DNA of 64,000 bases from Flavobacterium chungbukense (GTDB lineage: Bacteria; Bacteroidota; Bacteroidia; Flavobacteriales; Flavobacteriaceae), in assembly GCF_020805785.1 (NCBI RefSeq), contig NZ_JAJGZV010000005.1, forward strand, positions 62,001-126,000, written 5' to 3'. Shown one piece after another: positions 42,660 to 51,745 of the stretch. The position numbers and the translations under genes were made by a program. Within the stretch, counting starts at the first letter, position 1. Each line of letters begins with the position of its first letter. Under the pieces are notes generated by a model. The model did no database searches and was not told where the DNA came from. It was given only the letters and a program-made list of their open reading frames with translations.

Positions 42660-42688
42660 AAAAAGGATTCAATTTGAATCCTTTTTTT
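42660..42688. terminator. bidirectional terminator between gldD and the metal-binding lipoprotein gene
   Basis: AAAAAGGATTCAA and TTGAATCCTTTTT pair directly, with a T run on the plus strand and the mirror A run on the other side. Confidence 0.9.
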
Positions 42689-42704
42689 ATTGTTTAATCT
42701 CAAG

Positions 42705-43082
42705 TTAAGATTTAAAATTCGAAACTTTATATGTTTTTCCATCTCCCGTTTCTTGGACAACTTTTGTTAAAGATTCTGGGTTTTGGATGGTTTTGTCAAA
42801 ACTTACTGTGGCCGTTTTTTTATCAAAATCTACAGTTGCTTTATCAACTCCGTCAAGATTGGCTAATTCTTCTTCGATTGTTTTTGCACATCCAACAGCG
42901 CAAGTCATTCCCTCTATTTGAAAGCTTGCTGTTTGAAGATTTTCAGCAGCGATTGTTTTGTGTTCTTTTGGAGCACTTTTTTCTGCATTTACAACTTGAA
43001 GGCTTTTGTCTTCTTCTTTTTTACATCCAACAAATACTAAACCAGCGATTGTGGCAGAGATTAAGATTTTTGAAATTTTCAT
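42705..43082 (-). CDS. heavy-metal-associated domain lipoprotein
   Basis: The 125-residue protein begins with a lipoprotein signal (ISATIAGLVFVGC) and a short charged linker, then a heavy-metal-associated (HMA) ferredoxin-like domain at residues about 52-120 (FQIEGMTCAVGCAKTIEEEL, DKATVDFDKKTATVSF). The metal site reads C-A-V-G-C, three residues between the cysteines where the classical HMA site has two. A periplasmic copper- or other metal-binding role is likely, but the altered spacing leaves the metal open. It converges with gldD and has no metal-transporter neighbour. Confidence 0.84.
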   Translation of the reverse strand: MKISKILISATIAGLVFVGCKKEEDKSLQVVNAEKSAPKEHKTIAAENLQTASFQIEGMTCAVGCAKTIEEELANLDGVDKATVDFDKKTATVSFDKTIQNPESLTKVVQETGDGKTYKVSNFKS

Positions 43083-43183
43083 TATATATGAATTTTAGAT
43101 TGCGAATTACTTTCTTGCAAAATTAGTAAAAAGAGAGCGGTCAGTTCGTAAAATAATTACAAATTTGCAGTAAAGTACGATTT

Positions 43184-44050
43184 ATGGAAACAAAACAGTT
43201 AAAGTGGATATATCTAGCTATTCTTTCTCTTATTTGGGGAAGTTCCTTTATTCTTATAAAAAAAGGATTAGTAGGTTTGACTGCTATTCAGGTCGGATCA
43301 TTTCGAATTATTTTTGCTGCATTGTTTTTGTTAATTGTAGGATTCAAAAGCCTTCGAAAAATTTCGCGTCGTCAATGGAAATTTGTTGCAATAACTTCAT
43401 TTTTTGGAACTTTTATGCCGGCTTATCTTTTTGCGATAGCAGAGACGCAAGTTGATAGTTCAATTGTAGCAATTTTAAACTCGCTCACGCCATTAAATAC
43501 ATTGGTTTTAGGAATTGTAGCTTTTGGGATTCAGTTTCAAAAACGCCAAGTATTTGGTGTTTTTGTTGGTTTGATTGGCTGTTTGCTTTTGGTTTTAAGT
43601 GGCGATTCAGCTTCTGGAAGTCAAAATTATATCTATGTTCTTTTGGTTGTAATTGCAACGCTTAGTTATGCAATCAATGTCAATCTGATTAAAAAATATT
43701 TACACGATTTAAATTCGCTTAGCATTACAACAGGAAATTTTGCGGTTTTGTTTTTGCCTGCTTTAATTATTTTAAGTACGACAAATATTAGTCAAACTTT
43801 TCATTTTCAAGAAACACAGCATTCGATATTATTTGTAATGATTTTGGGAGTTTTAGGAACGGGAATTGCAAATGTCGTTTTCTTTAAATTAATTCAAATG
43901 TCTTCTCCTGTATTTGCAACATCTGTAACCTATTTAATTCCTATCGTCGCATTCTTTTGGGGATTATTAGATAATGAAATGCTATCGCCAATTCAATCTG
44001 TGGGCGCTTTTATTATTTTAATAGGAGTTTATTTGTCTGCAAAGAAATAA
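43184..44050 (+). CDS. EamA family (drug/metabolite) transporter
   Basis: The 288-residue inner-membrane protein has ten predicted membrane segments in two EamA repeats. The opening WIYLAILSLIWGSSFILIKKGL is the classical start of the family, and the second repeat contains LLVVIATLSYAINVNLIKKYL. Family members export metabolites or amino acids; the substrate is not readable here. It is a single gene, followed by an inverted repeat and then a terminator that serves the opposite gene. Confidence 0.9.
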   Translation: METKQLKWIYLAILSLIWGSSFILIKKGLVGLTAIQVGSFRIIFAALFLLIVGFKSLRKISRRQWKFVAITSFFGTFMPAYLFAIAETQVDSSIVAILNSLTPLNTLVLGIVAFGIQFQKRQVFGVFVGLIGCLLLVLSGDSASGSQNYIYVLLVVIATLSYAINVNLIKKYLHDLNSLSITTGNFAVLFLPALIILSTTNISQTFHFQETQHSILFVMILGVLGTGIANVVFFKLIQMSSPVFATSVTYLIPIVAFFWGLLDNEMLSPIQSVGAFIILIGVYLSAKK

Positions 44051-44061
44051 GGCTTAATGCT

Positions 44062-44128
44062 TGTCACCCTGAGCGAAGTCGAAGGGCGCGCTAATTGGAA
44101 CGGAACTTCGACTTCGCTCAGTCTGACA
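44062..44128. repeat. GTCACCCTGAGCGAAGTCGAAG inverted repeat
   Basis: CCTGAGCGAAGTCGAAG is mirrored by CTTCGACTTCGCTCAG. Same family as 36632-36697. A 67-residue frame through it is an artefact. Confidence 0.78.
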
Positions 44129-44149
44129 AAATTTAATAGATATAAAAAA

Positions 44150-44182
44150 AGCTTTGTCAAAGTTTTAAACTTTGACAAAGCT
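44150..44182 (-). terminator. TTTGTCAAAG palindrome acting as terminator of the M16 genes
   Basis: AGCTTTGTCAAAGTT and AACTTTGACAAAGCT form a near-perfect 33-bp palindrome. On the minus strand it runs into seven T residues, so it can end the M16 transcript. Other copies: 48841 and 55603. Confidence 0.78.
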
Positions 44183-44225
44183 CTTAAAATCTTAGAACCT
44201 CAGTACCTTAGTATATTTGCATCTT

Positions 44226-46274
44226 TTAAAGAAAATCTTTCTCAGAAACTCCTTCATTAATTTTGATATCAGACATTTTAATATCCAATTCGAAACCAAC
44301 ATTCTGAACTAAATTAAAAGGAACTTTAATGCCTTTTACTTCTTTGTAATCTCCAAAATTAGTTATTTGTGTTGCAGATTTTCCGCCTTGTTCGCGAACT
44401 TTAGATTCTGCTGTTTTTAAACCAGATTTAACGTCGTAATAATAAGTGGTTTTACCGTCTTTAATTACATAAGCATCACTTCCGTTAATTGGTTCAATTC
44501 CTTCTACTTTCAGATCAGTTCTTTTAACAAGCTGTAATTCCTCAAAAGGAGCTGCGTTTGCTTTCATTTCGGCCAAATCGGCACCTTCAAGGTTTTTTCT
44601 TTGTCCTTGTTGCTCTACATAAGCGCCTTTTTCATTTACAACTTGTTTCATTAAATTCATAGTTCCCATAGAAAGAGAAACCATCATTTTCCCTTTTGAA
44701 TCTAATTTAGATGTAAAAGTCAATGGGGTAGGAGCTTGCGGAATAGTTGTTGAACCTTCCATGTAAAGTGTTTTAACAGCAGTAACCGCTTTTTCTCCAC
44801 CAATTGCTTTGATGTAATTTTCAAAAACCGTTTTTGCGGTAATCTCTTTTGGAGCTTCTTTTTTTGTAGAAGGTTTTTCAACTGGATTTCCGAATTTGTC
44901 GAAATAAGAAATTGGGATTTGAAGTTTTTCTAAACTAGTAAGAACATCAGAGCCTTTTCCAACAATTACAATTCTCATATTGTCTAACAAGAAATACTTG
45001 TTGGCAACACGGTAAATATCGTCGGCAGTAACATTATTAATAGTCTGAATGTATTTTTCGTAGAAGTCAGCCGGAAGTTTTTCCGTTTCAATGTTTAAGG
45101 CATAACGAGCCACAGCTTGAGGCTTTTCAACCTGCATTACAAATCTTCCGATATAACCTGCTTTTACATTTCGTAAAACTTCAGGATCAACTCTTTCTGT
45201 ACGAATGCGTTTGATTTCCTTTATAAATTGAACAACAGCACTATCTGTAACCGTATTTCTAACGGCAGAAGAGGCTTTAAATTTGGTTACGTATTTTCCG
45301 CTTCCAATGCTTGAGTTTGCGCCATAAGTCCAAGCGTGCTGCTCGCGTAAATTCATGTTTAAGTAACTATTGAAATCTCCACCCAAAATCTGATTTGCAA
45401 TTACGGCAGGAAAAAAATCAGGATCGCTCATTTTTAAATTAACCGTATTTACTAGTGAGATTTCAGATTGAACTGCATTTGGAACGTCTACAAAATCGAT
45501 CTGTAACTTAGAAACATTTGTAGGATCAGGATAGGTGTTTTTTGGAGCAACTTGTTTTTTCCATCCGTTGAATAATTTTTCAACAGCGTTTTTTACTTCC
45601 TTAAATTTAACATCGCCAATAACTACTAAATAAGCATTTTCTGGAACAAAATATGTTTTGTAATTGTTTTGAACGTCTTCTAATGTTACGTTTTTTACAG
45701 TTTCTTCCGAAAGATATTCTCCCGTTGGATGGTTTTTTCCAAAAGCTAAAACATCTACGACTCTGTTTGAGATAGCTGGAACGCTTTTTTCGTCGGCTTT
45801 AAGGCCTTCTAAAAGTTTTGCTTTCTCTTTGTCAAATTCTGTTTGACTAAAATTTGGCTGTAAAGCTCCTTCGGCTAAAAGTTCTAAAACACGTCCAGAA
45901 TATTTTGATAATGCACTTGCATAGGCACCTTGCGAAGTAAAGTTGATGTTAGCTCCGTAGAAATCAATTTCTTCATTAAAGGCTTCTTTGGTTGTTTTTT
46001 TGCTTCCGTTTCCGATTAAGCTGCTTGTTAATTCGTCAACCCCTTTTTTATTGCCCTCGGTAAATGGCGCATTGTCTAAAGTAAGGGTAAAGCTTACTCT
46101 AGGTAATTTATGGTTTTCAACAACTAAAACCTTCATTCCATTGGATAAAACAAAAGTCTGCGGTTTTTTGATGTTGACTACTGGGGCGTTTCCTGGTTTG
46201 GGTTGTGGACGATCTTGTGCTTGCATGATACCAGTTACGAATAAAAGGATTAAAAAAGTATATATTGTTTTCAT
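44226..46274 (-). CDS. M16 family peptidase-like protein without catalytic motif, with extra C-terminal domain
   Basis: This 682-residue secreted protein (signal MKTIYTFLILLFVTGIMQAQ) has two M16 half-domains, but the place of the HxxEH zinc site reads DELTSSLIGNGS, so it should be the non-catalytic partner in a two-subunit M16 protease, as mitochondrial-processing-type enzymes have. After about residue 490 there is an extra domain of about 190 residues (FENYIKAIGGEKAVTAVKTLYMEG, TTYYYDVKSGLKTAESK, KVPFNLVQNVGFELDIKMSDIKIN) of the kind seen in outer-membrane lipoprotein-sorting-like folds. Its gene follows the catalytic partner by 12 bp. Location is probably periplasmic. Confidence 0.86.
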   Translation of the reverse strand: MKTIYTFLILLFVTGIMQAQDRPQPKPGNAPVVNIKKPQTFVLSNGMKVLVVENHKLPRVSFTLTLDNAPFTEGNKKGVDELTSSLIGNGSKKTTKEAFNEEIDFYGANINFTSQGAYASALSKYSGRVLELLAEGALQPNFSQTEFDKEKAKLLEGLKADEKSVPAISNRVVDVLAFGKNHPTGEYLSEETVKNVTLEDVQNNYKTYFVPENAYLVVIGDVKFKEVKNAVEKLFNGWKKQVAPKNTYPDPTNVSKLQIDFVDVPNAVQSEISLVNTVNLKMSDPDFFPAVIANQILGGDFNSYLNMNLREQHAWTYGANSSIGSGKYVTKFKASSAVRNTVTDSAVVQFIKEIKRIRTERVDPEVLRNVKAGYIGRFVMQVEKPQAVARYALNIETEKLPADFYEKYIQTINNVTADDIYRVANKYFLLDNMRIVIVGKGSDVLTSLEKLQIPISYFDKFGNPVEKPSTKKEAPKEITAKTVFENYIKAIGGEKAVTAVKTLYMEGSTTIPQAPTPLTFTSKLDSKGKMMVSLSMGTMNLMKQVVNEKGAYVEQQGQRKNLEGADLAEMKANAAPFEELQLVKRTDLKVEGIEPINGSDAYVIKDGKTTYYYDVKSGLKTAESKVREQGGKSATQITNFGDYKEVKGIKVPFNLVQNVGFELDIKMSDIKINEGVSEKDFL

Positions 46275-46286
46275 GATTCGATATTC

Positions 46287-47609
46287 TTAGTTTTGAGATT
46301 TAGGCGTAGGAATGTAATCTAAAATTAAGCGTTGATTCGGATTTAAATATTTCTTGGCAACTTCTCTAATTTCTTCTCTCGTAATAGAATGATAAATATC
46401 TATCTCAGTATTGATTAAGTTAACGTCGCCATAAAGTAAATAATAAGAAGCAAGATTTTCAGCAATTCCTTCTACACTTGAATTGGCATTTACATAATTA
46501 TTATCGAATTTGTTTTGTAGTTTTTCATAATCTTTTTCAGAAATTAAGTCGGTTTGAATTTTTACAATCTCTTCGTCCATTTCTTTTAAGATATCGGCAG
46601 TTGTGTTCGGTGCCATTGGCAAACCATATAATATATAGGTTCCGTAATCTTCTTGGCTAAAACCTACCGCGCCGATCTGCAATGCCATTTTTTTATCGTC
46701 AACAATCTTTTTGTAAAGTTTAGAACTTTTGCCATCGCTTAAATAAGAAGAAATCAAATCTAAAACTCTAGCATCTCTAGTTTTCATAGAAGGTGTTCTG
46801 TACGAAGCCACAACCATCGGGATTTGAATATTTGGATCTTCATAAGTAGCTTTAATAGGCTGTGTAATTGGATCTTCTGTAAAGGTTTGTTTTTTAACTT
46901 CTTCACCTTTAGGAATTGGTCCAAAATATTTCTGAATCCATTCTTTAGTTTTAGTTTTTTCAAAATCTCCTGCAACAACCAAAACGGCATTGTTTGGAGT
47001 ATAGAATTTTTTATTGAAAGCTTGAAATTCTTCTAAAGTTGCAGCATCCAAATCTTTCATTGAACCAATTGTAGTCCATCTATAAGGATGTTTTTTGAAC
47101 ATATTCTTTTTAACCTCTGAAAGAATGTTTCCGTAAGGCTGATTGTCATAACGCATTCTTTTCTCCTCCTTAACAACTTCGTTTTGAGTGTCAACACCAA
47201 TTTTATTAATAATAGGATGCATTAATCTTTCCGATTCCATCCATAAACCAAGTTCTAAGCTGTTAGAAGGAAAAACTTCGTAATAATATGTTCTGTCATC
47301 AGAAGTGTTGGCATTATTTACTCCTCCATTAGCGGTAACGATTTTCATCCATTCTCCGCGTTTGATGTTTTGAGTTCCTTCGAATAATAGATGCTCAAAA
47401 AAGTGAGCAAATCCAGTTCTGTCAGGGCGTTCGTCTTTTGAACCAACATGGTACATTACAGATGTAATAACAACTGGAGCAGAAGGATCATTGTGCAGAA
47501 TGACATGTAGGCCGTTGTCTAAATTGTATTCTTCAAAAGCTACTTTTTGAGCATGAGCTACTCCGCCAAGCATTAATGCAGCACTTAACATCATTATTGA
47601 TTTTTTCAT
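46287..47609 (-). CDS. M16 family zinc metallopeptidase, catalytic subunit
   Basis: The 440-residue protein has a signal peptide (MKKSIMMLSAALMLGGVAHAQ) and the inverted zinc motif HFFEH in GFAHFFEHLLFEG, with the downstream glutamate in NEVVKEEKRMR. It should form a dimer with the product of the next gene and degrade peptides in the periplasm. The usual Tyr-containing substrate motif lies in the partner-type half. The two genes are 12 bp apart. Targets are unknown; processing of secreted or outer-membrane-imported peptides is the general expectation for the family. Confidence 0.92.
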   Translation of the reverse strand: MKKSIMMLSAALMLGGVAHAQKVAFEEYNLDNGLHVILHNDPSAPVVITSVMYHVGSKDERPDRTGFAHFFEHLLFEGTQNIKRGEWMKIVTANGGVNNANTSDDRTYYYEVFPSNSLELGLWMESERLMHPIINKIGVDTQNEVVKEEKRMRYDNQPYGNILSEVKKNMFKKHPYRWTTIGSMKDLDAATLEEFQAFNKKFYTPNNAVLVVAGDFEKTKTKEWIQKYFGPIPKGEEVKKQTFTEDPITQPIKATYEDPNIQIPMVVASYRTPSMKTRDARVLDLISSYLSDGKSSKLYKKIVDDKKMALQIGAVGFSQEDYGTYILYGLPMAPNTTADILKEMDEEIVKIQTDLISEKDYEKLQNKFDNNYVNANSSVEGIAENLASYYLLYGDVNLINTEIDIYHSITREEIREVAKKYLNPNQRLILDYIPTPKSQN

Positions 47610-47671
47610 AAAGATTAATAATTTTATATATCAAACAAGAGTAGGTAGACCAGAGTTGATTTTAGTTACAT

Positions 47672-47697
47672 CAAAAATAGTTTTTTTTAATTATCAA
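47672..47697 (-). promoter_or_regulatory. candidate promoter of the M16 pair
   Basis: Minus strand TATTTTTG (47672-47679) with a TTG at 47695-47697, 15 bp away, slightly shorter than the usual spacing. Confidence 0.45.
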
Positions 47698-47821
47698 TTA
47701 CAGTTTGTTTGTAATTAGATAGTATTTTAACAATCTTTTACTTTAAATAAAATGAATTTTGACTGTAAAAGTGCTTGATATACAGTGTTTTTTGCGAATC
47801 AAATATTTTTGCTTTTAAGGA

Positions 47822-47851
47822 TTGCACAGTAAATTTTTAGTTGTATATTTG
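47822..47851 (+). promoter_or_regulatory. promoter of rplU-rpmA
   Basis: TTG (47822-47824), 19 bp, TATATTTG (47844-47851). Transcription would start near 47857, about 25 bases before the ATG. A second TATTTTTG at 47804-47811 could be an extra start. Confidence 0.8.
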
Positions 47852-47881
47852 CAACCTTAAAAATCAATAAATCAATTTGGT

Positions 47882-48319
47882 ATGTATGCAATCGTAGAGA
47901 TAGCAGGGCAACAATTTAAAGTAAGCAAAGACTTAAAGGTTTATGTTCACCGTTTAGCTAATGAAGAAGGTTCAAAAGTTTCTTTTGACAAAGTTCTTTT
48001 ATTAGATGATAACGGAAATGTAACTTTAGGCGCCCCAGCTATAGAAGGTGCTTCAGTAGAAGCTAAAGTGTTACAACACTTAAAAGGTGATAAAGTTATC
48101 GTTTTCAAAAAGAAAAGAAGAAAAGGATACAAAAAAAGAAATGGTCACAGACAATATCTTACACAAATTGTAATTGAAGGTATTACTGCAGCAGGAGGAA
48201 CTAAAAAAGCAGCGGCTAAAAAAGCAGTTGTAGCAGAAGAAGCAGCTACTGAAGAAGTAGAAGCTCCAAAAGCAAAAAAAGCAGCTCCAAAAGCAAAAAA
48301 AGAAGCTACTAAAGAATAA
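47882..48319 (+). CDS. rplU: 50S ribosomal protein L21 (bL21)
   Basis: The protein is a component of the large ribosomal subunit that binds 23S rRNA. Residues 1-105 are a standard L21 (MYAIVEIAGQQFKVSKDLKV, KVIVFKKKRRKGYKKRNGHR, ending TQIVIEGI). About 40 residues follow that are made of Ala, Lys and Glu in short repeats (PKAKKAAPKAKKEATKE), longer than the usual 103-residue protein. The tail is probably disordered and may touch rRNA or solvent. rpmA follows 24 bp downstream in the standard L21-L27 order. Confidence 0.96.
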   Translation: MYAIVEIAGQQFKVSKDLKVYVHRLANEEGSKVSFDKVLLLDDNGNVTLGAPAIEGASVEAKVLQHLKGDKVIVFKKKRRKGYKKRNGHRQYLTQIVIEGITAAGGTKKAAAKKAVVAEEAATEEVEAPKAKKAAPKAKKEATKE

Positions 48320-48343
48320 TAACAATATTTAAACTCATACGTC

Positions 48344-48604
48344 ATGGCTCACAAGAAAGGTGTCGGTAGTTCGAAGAATGGTAGAGAATCAGAATCAAAA
48401 CGTTTAGGCGTTAAGATTTATGGTGGACAAGCTGCTATTGCTGGGAACATCATCGTTAGACAAAGAGGTTCAAAACACAATCCAGGTGAAAATGTTTACA
48501 TTAGTAAAGATCACACACTACACGCAAGAGTAGCTGGAGTTGTTAAGTTCCAAAAGAAAAGAGATAACAAATCTTATGTATCTATTATTCCTTTCGAGGC
48601 TTAA
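48344..48604 (+). CDS. rpmA: 50S ribosomal protein L27 (bL27)
   Basis: The 86-residue protein of the large subunit reaches toward the peptidyl-transferase centre with its N-terminus. It begins MAHKKGVGSSKNGRESESKR directly with the mature family sequence, without the cleavable N-terminal extension found in Firmicutes. GGQAAIAGNIIVRQRGSKHN and VYISKDHTLHA complete the standard motifs. It is the second gene after rplU and is followed by a strong terminator at 48626. Confidence 0.97.
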   Translation: MAHKKGVGSSKNGRESESKRLGVKIYGGQAAIAGNIIVRQRGSKHNPGENVYISKDHTLHARVAGVVKFQKKRDNKSYVSIIPFEA

Positions 48605-48625
48605 TAATTTAAGATTATTTTTTAT

Positions 48626-48658
48626 AAAAAACCCGTTCAGAAATGATCGGGTTTTTTG
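48626..48658 (+). terminator. intrinsic terminator after rpmA
   Basis: AAAAAACCCGTTC and GATCGGGTTTTTT form the stem; a T run closes it. Confidence 0.9.
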
Positions 48659-48690
48659 TTTTTATCATTGCGAGTAATGAAAGCCACAGT

Positions 48691-48826
48691 TTTGTCATCC
48701 CGAGGAACGAGGGATCTTCGTAAGTAACTCCACAAAGATTGGTCATTGCGAGGAACGAAGCAATCTCAAGTGCTAAATCAATTGCGCGTCATTGTTAGTG
48801 CGGTTGCTTCGTTCCTCGCAATGAAA
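48691..48826. repeat. GTCATTGCGAGGAACGAAGC palindromic repeats
   Basis: CATTGCGAGGAACGAAGCAATC at about 48743 faces GGTTGCTTCGTTCCTCGCAATG ending about 48822. A further CATCCCGAGGAACGAGGGATC unit precedes at about 48695. Same family as 12435-12588 and 55658-55899. No gene occupies the roughly 330-bp interval between rpmA and the AsmA-like gene. Confidence 0.8.
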
Positions 48827-48840
48827 AGATTGCGAAAAAA

Positions 48841-48872
48841 ACCTTTGTCAAAGTTTAAAACTTTGACAAAGG
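48841..48872 (-). terminator. TTTGTCAAAG palindrome acting as terminator of the AsmA-like gene
   Basis: CCTTTGTCAAAGTTT and AAACTTTGACAAAGG form the stem. Read on the minus strand, it is followed by seven T residues. Confidence 0.75.
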
Positions 48873-48932
48873 TTGATCAGTTTTGTCCAAATTTGGAATT
48901 TTGAGTTTTTAAAGATTTGGAATTTAAAATTT

Positions 48933-51692
48933 TTATTCCTCAGTATCTTCAGTTTCTTTCAAATCCTCAGTCTTGCGACCAACTTTTACTTTAGGATTAT
49001 CTTGAGTTCCTGTAACAGTTAATGGAATTCCGAAAAGACCAAAAGGAGGAAGTCCTAAACGCATTTTTAAGTTCAGTTTTCCGTCTAAGCTTGTTGTTCC
49101 TTCAATTCTTGGTCTAAAGCCAGCAAATTTAAATTTAAAACGGTCTACAGTTATGATGTTGTTTTTAACTGTAGTTTTAATGTCTACTTTAGAAAGATCT
49201 GGATTTTTCATTTTTTCAGAACTGGTCTGTTTGCTTACAGCATTAAACATTTTCAGTCCGCGGACTTTTACATCTTTGACAGAAAGGGTTCCTCCTCCCA
49301 CAAGTGAAGGATAAACTGGTTCCATTTTCGAGTTTAAGCGTCCTTTCAGTTTATAATCTAAAGAAACAATTCCCTGAGCTTTTTCTGCTGCACTTGCCAT
49401 TTTTCTGAAAACTTCAATTTCATTGTAAGCTCTTTTAATATCAAAATCAGAAGCTTTTATGGCATAGTCAAAATTGGCTTTTTTAGTCGTTACTGCTTGG
49501 TAGTTAGCGTTCATGTCGACTTTGCATCCAATTAAATCAAAACCAGTGTTTTGCATCGTCAGTTTTCCTTTGTTCATCTTTAAATTTCCAACAGCGCTAT
49601 TTAAAGTCAGTTTATCAAAATTGACTTTCTGAACATTTGCTAATAGTTGTAAGTCTAAGTTTGTTGGAATTACGATTACTCCCGTTTCGTTTGTTCCTGT
49701 TTCTTTTTTAGGAGCAGGATTTTGATTTTGAGTTACAGGTGTACTTTCTGGAGCGTTAGACATAAATTCGTCGATATTGATATATCTTGAAGTTACTTTA
49801 AAACTACCTCTTAAAACGCCCGTATTGGTTGTTACGTAATTAATGACATTCTGCAGATAACCATTCATTTTAAAATCTGACTGTCCGTAGGCCGCTAGGA
49901 AATTATTGAACGACATTTTATCCTGATTGATTTTAAAAATTCCTTCTTTAATCACAAACTTCTTTGGAAGAAATTCAGAAGCAATTCCGATATTTCTCAA
50001 TTCAAGAGTTCCTTTATTGTGCAATTTGCTGTAATTTCCTTTTTCAGCATCACTTTGTTTTCCTTTCAGAACCAAATCGGCTTTTACAAAACCATCTAAA
50101 TCAAGTCCTTTTTGAGAGAATACTTTATAGATTTTATTGACGTCTAATTCGCCTTTTGCCTTTACATCATAAGTTAAATCGTCAAAATTGCTAAGATCAG
50201 CTTCAACAAAAACCGGTTTTCCTTCAAAAGTAAATTGAGTTGGTTTTAGATTTACTTTCAAATCCTGAAAAGTTCCTTTTTGATTTTCAATTTTAGATTT
50301 GATAGTAATATTGGTAATCGGATTTGGATAATACGGCGTTTTCAAATAACCATTTTCCAAATTGATTGTACCATACGTTACAGGAAAACGTTTGTTTTTT
50401 TGGTCGAATACTCCGTTGGTTTTTATATCGCTAACTAAATTTCCTTTAAGCTTTATGTCTGGAATTCCAAGAGCATTAATCAATTTTTCAAGATCAATTT
50501 TAGCTTTAAAATCTCCATTAATATTAGGAGTGTTTACGCCTTCAACAATAAACTTCGATTTCAAATAATCTTGATTAATGTTTAATGATAAATTTTTAGT
50601 GGCAACCATCACTAAATCTGGATTTAGAGACGGAACTTTAGTTTTAATGTCTAAATTTAAGTTAGAAACAGGAAATGCACTTTTGTTATAATTGACAAAT
50701 CCGTCGTTTATTTTTATATCCAAATTCAAGTCTGGCGCTATATTTTGTGATGTAATATATTTGCCTTTCAAAGTAAAAAGAAGGTTGGTATTTCCTTTTA
50801 ATTCGGTTTGAGAGAGCCAAGTAATGTATTTTGGAGGAAAAGCGGTAAAAACGTCGTACAGCTTGCTGTTATCCGATTTAATAACAAAATCCATATTGTA
50901 ACCGTCTTTTAAGATGTCAAATTTTCCTTTAAAATCGACTAAAAGCTGATTGATTTTTAAATTGTTCTGCTGGAAAAAGAATGAAAGCGAGTTGATGTTT
51001 ACTTTCGTAATCAAATCGGCGTCAATCTTTTTATTCATTAAATACGGTTCGTCTTCATAGACAATATTTAATTTTTCAATTTTAGCTTTCGAGTATAGAT
51101 CGAAAACGGCTTTGTTTAAATCTCCTTTTCCTAAATAATTAAATCCAAAAGCATCAAAATGAACTTTTGTCGACTTATCATCATAAATAATTTTACTGTT
51201 TAAAATTTCAATTCGTTCCAGTTTTAAAGCGGTATCGCTGCTGTCTTTCGATTTAGAAGCTTGTTCCTGTGATTTGTAAATGTTATAATTGGCCTCTCCA
51301 TTCGGATTTACTTTTACATTGATGAAAGAATCAGACAAATAAATCTGATCGATTTTTACCGATTTGCTAAAGATTAAACTCGCTACATTTATACCAAAAG
51401 AAACCTCTTTTGCAGTAATGAATTTTTCATTTTTATACGGTGCAGAACCATTAAGACTCAAATTGTCTAAGGTTAAGGTCAGTGATGGAAAATGACGAAA
51501 AAACGAAACGGAAACATCAGAATAATTTAATTCTGCACTCAGTCTTTCGTTAGCGGTTTTTTTGATCTGTTCTTTAATCTGATCTTCAAAAACGATAGGC
51601 GTTAAAAATAATAATCCTAAAATAACAGCGAAAGTTATTCCGAAATACTTCGCAATCTTAAATACGATTGATCTGGATTTACTTTTTTGCAT
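48933..51692 (-). CDS. AsmA-like family inner-membrane-anchored protein
   Basis: The 919-residue protein has one N-terminal membrane helix (YFGITFAVILGLLFLTPIVF) and a very long periplasmic region of repeated beta-rich motifs, as in AsmA/TamB-like bridge proteins, which are thought to move phospholipids between the membranes. The N-terminal AsmA domain is visible in LSAELNYSDVSVSFFRHFPSLTLTLDNLSLNG, and the C-terminal AsmA_2-like region includes GVLRGSFKVTSRYINIDEF. A Gln/Asn/Pro/Lys-rich stretch (about residues 650-670) links them. It ends with charged sequence. No partner gene adjoins; it stands alone with a terminator-like palindrome after its stop. Confidence 0.88.
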   Translation of the reverse strand: MQKSKSRSIVFKIAKYFGITFAVILGLLFLTPIVFEDQIKEQIKKTANERLSAELNYSDVSVSFFRHFPSLTLTLDNLSLNGSAPYKNEKFITAKEVSFGINVASLIFSKSVKIDQIYLSDSFINVKVNPNGEANYNIYKSQEQASKSKDSSDTALKLERIEILNSKIIYDDKSTKVHFDAFGFNYLGKGDLNKAVFDLYSKAKIEKLNIVYEDEPYLMNKKIDADLITKVNINSLSFFFQQNNLKINQLLVDFKGKFDILKDGYNMDFVIKSDNSKLYDVFTAFPPKYITWLSQTELKGNTNLLFTLKGKYITSQNIAPDLNLDIKINDGFVNYNKSAFPVSNLNLDIKTKVPSLNPDLVMVATKNLSLNINQDYLKSKFIVEGVNTPNINGDFKAKIDLEKLINALGIPDIKLKGNLVSDIKTNGVFDQKNKRFPVTYGTINLENGYLKTPYYPNPITNITIKSKIENQKGTFQDLKVNLKPTQFTFEGKPVFVEADLSNFDDLTYDVKAKGELDVNKIYKVFSQKGLDLDGFVKADLVLKGKQSDAEKGNYSKLHNKGTLELRNIGIASEFLPKKFVIKEGIFKINQDKMSFNNFLAAYGQSDFKMNGYLQNVINYVTTNTGVLRGSFKVTSRYINIDEFMSNAPESTPVTQNQNPAPKKETGTNETGVIVIPTNLDLQLLANVQKVNFDKLTLNSAVGNLKMNKGKLTMQNTGFDLIGCKVDMNANYQAVTTKKANFDYAIKASDFDIKRAYNEIEVFRKMASAAEKAQGIVSLDYKLKGRLNSKMEPVYPSLVGGGTLSVKDVKVRGLKMFNAVSKQTSSEKMKNPDLSKVDIKTTVKNNIITVDRFKFKFAGFRPRIEGTTSLDGKLNLKMRLGLPPFGLFGIPLTVTGTQDNPKVKVGRKTEDLKETEDTEE

Positions 51693-51745
51693 AACGAATT
51701 GTAATATTAAAGTATATAAATAAAGTCAAAAAAAACGAGTGTAAT

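Noticed and set aside
44057..44260. 67-residue frame after the EamA gene
   Set aside because: It translates an inverted repeat and a terminator and runs into the opposite gene's 3' end.
46784..47036. Overlapping frames opposite and inside the M16 gene
   Set aside because: They are out-of-frame shadows of a well-supported protease gene, like the other antisense frames within long genes.
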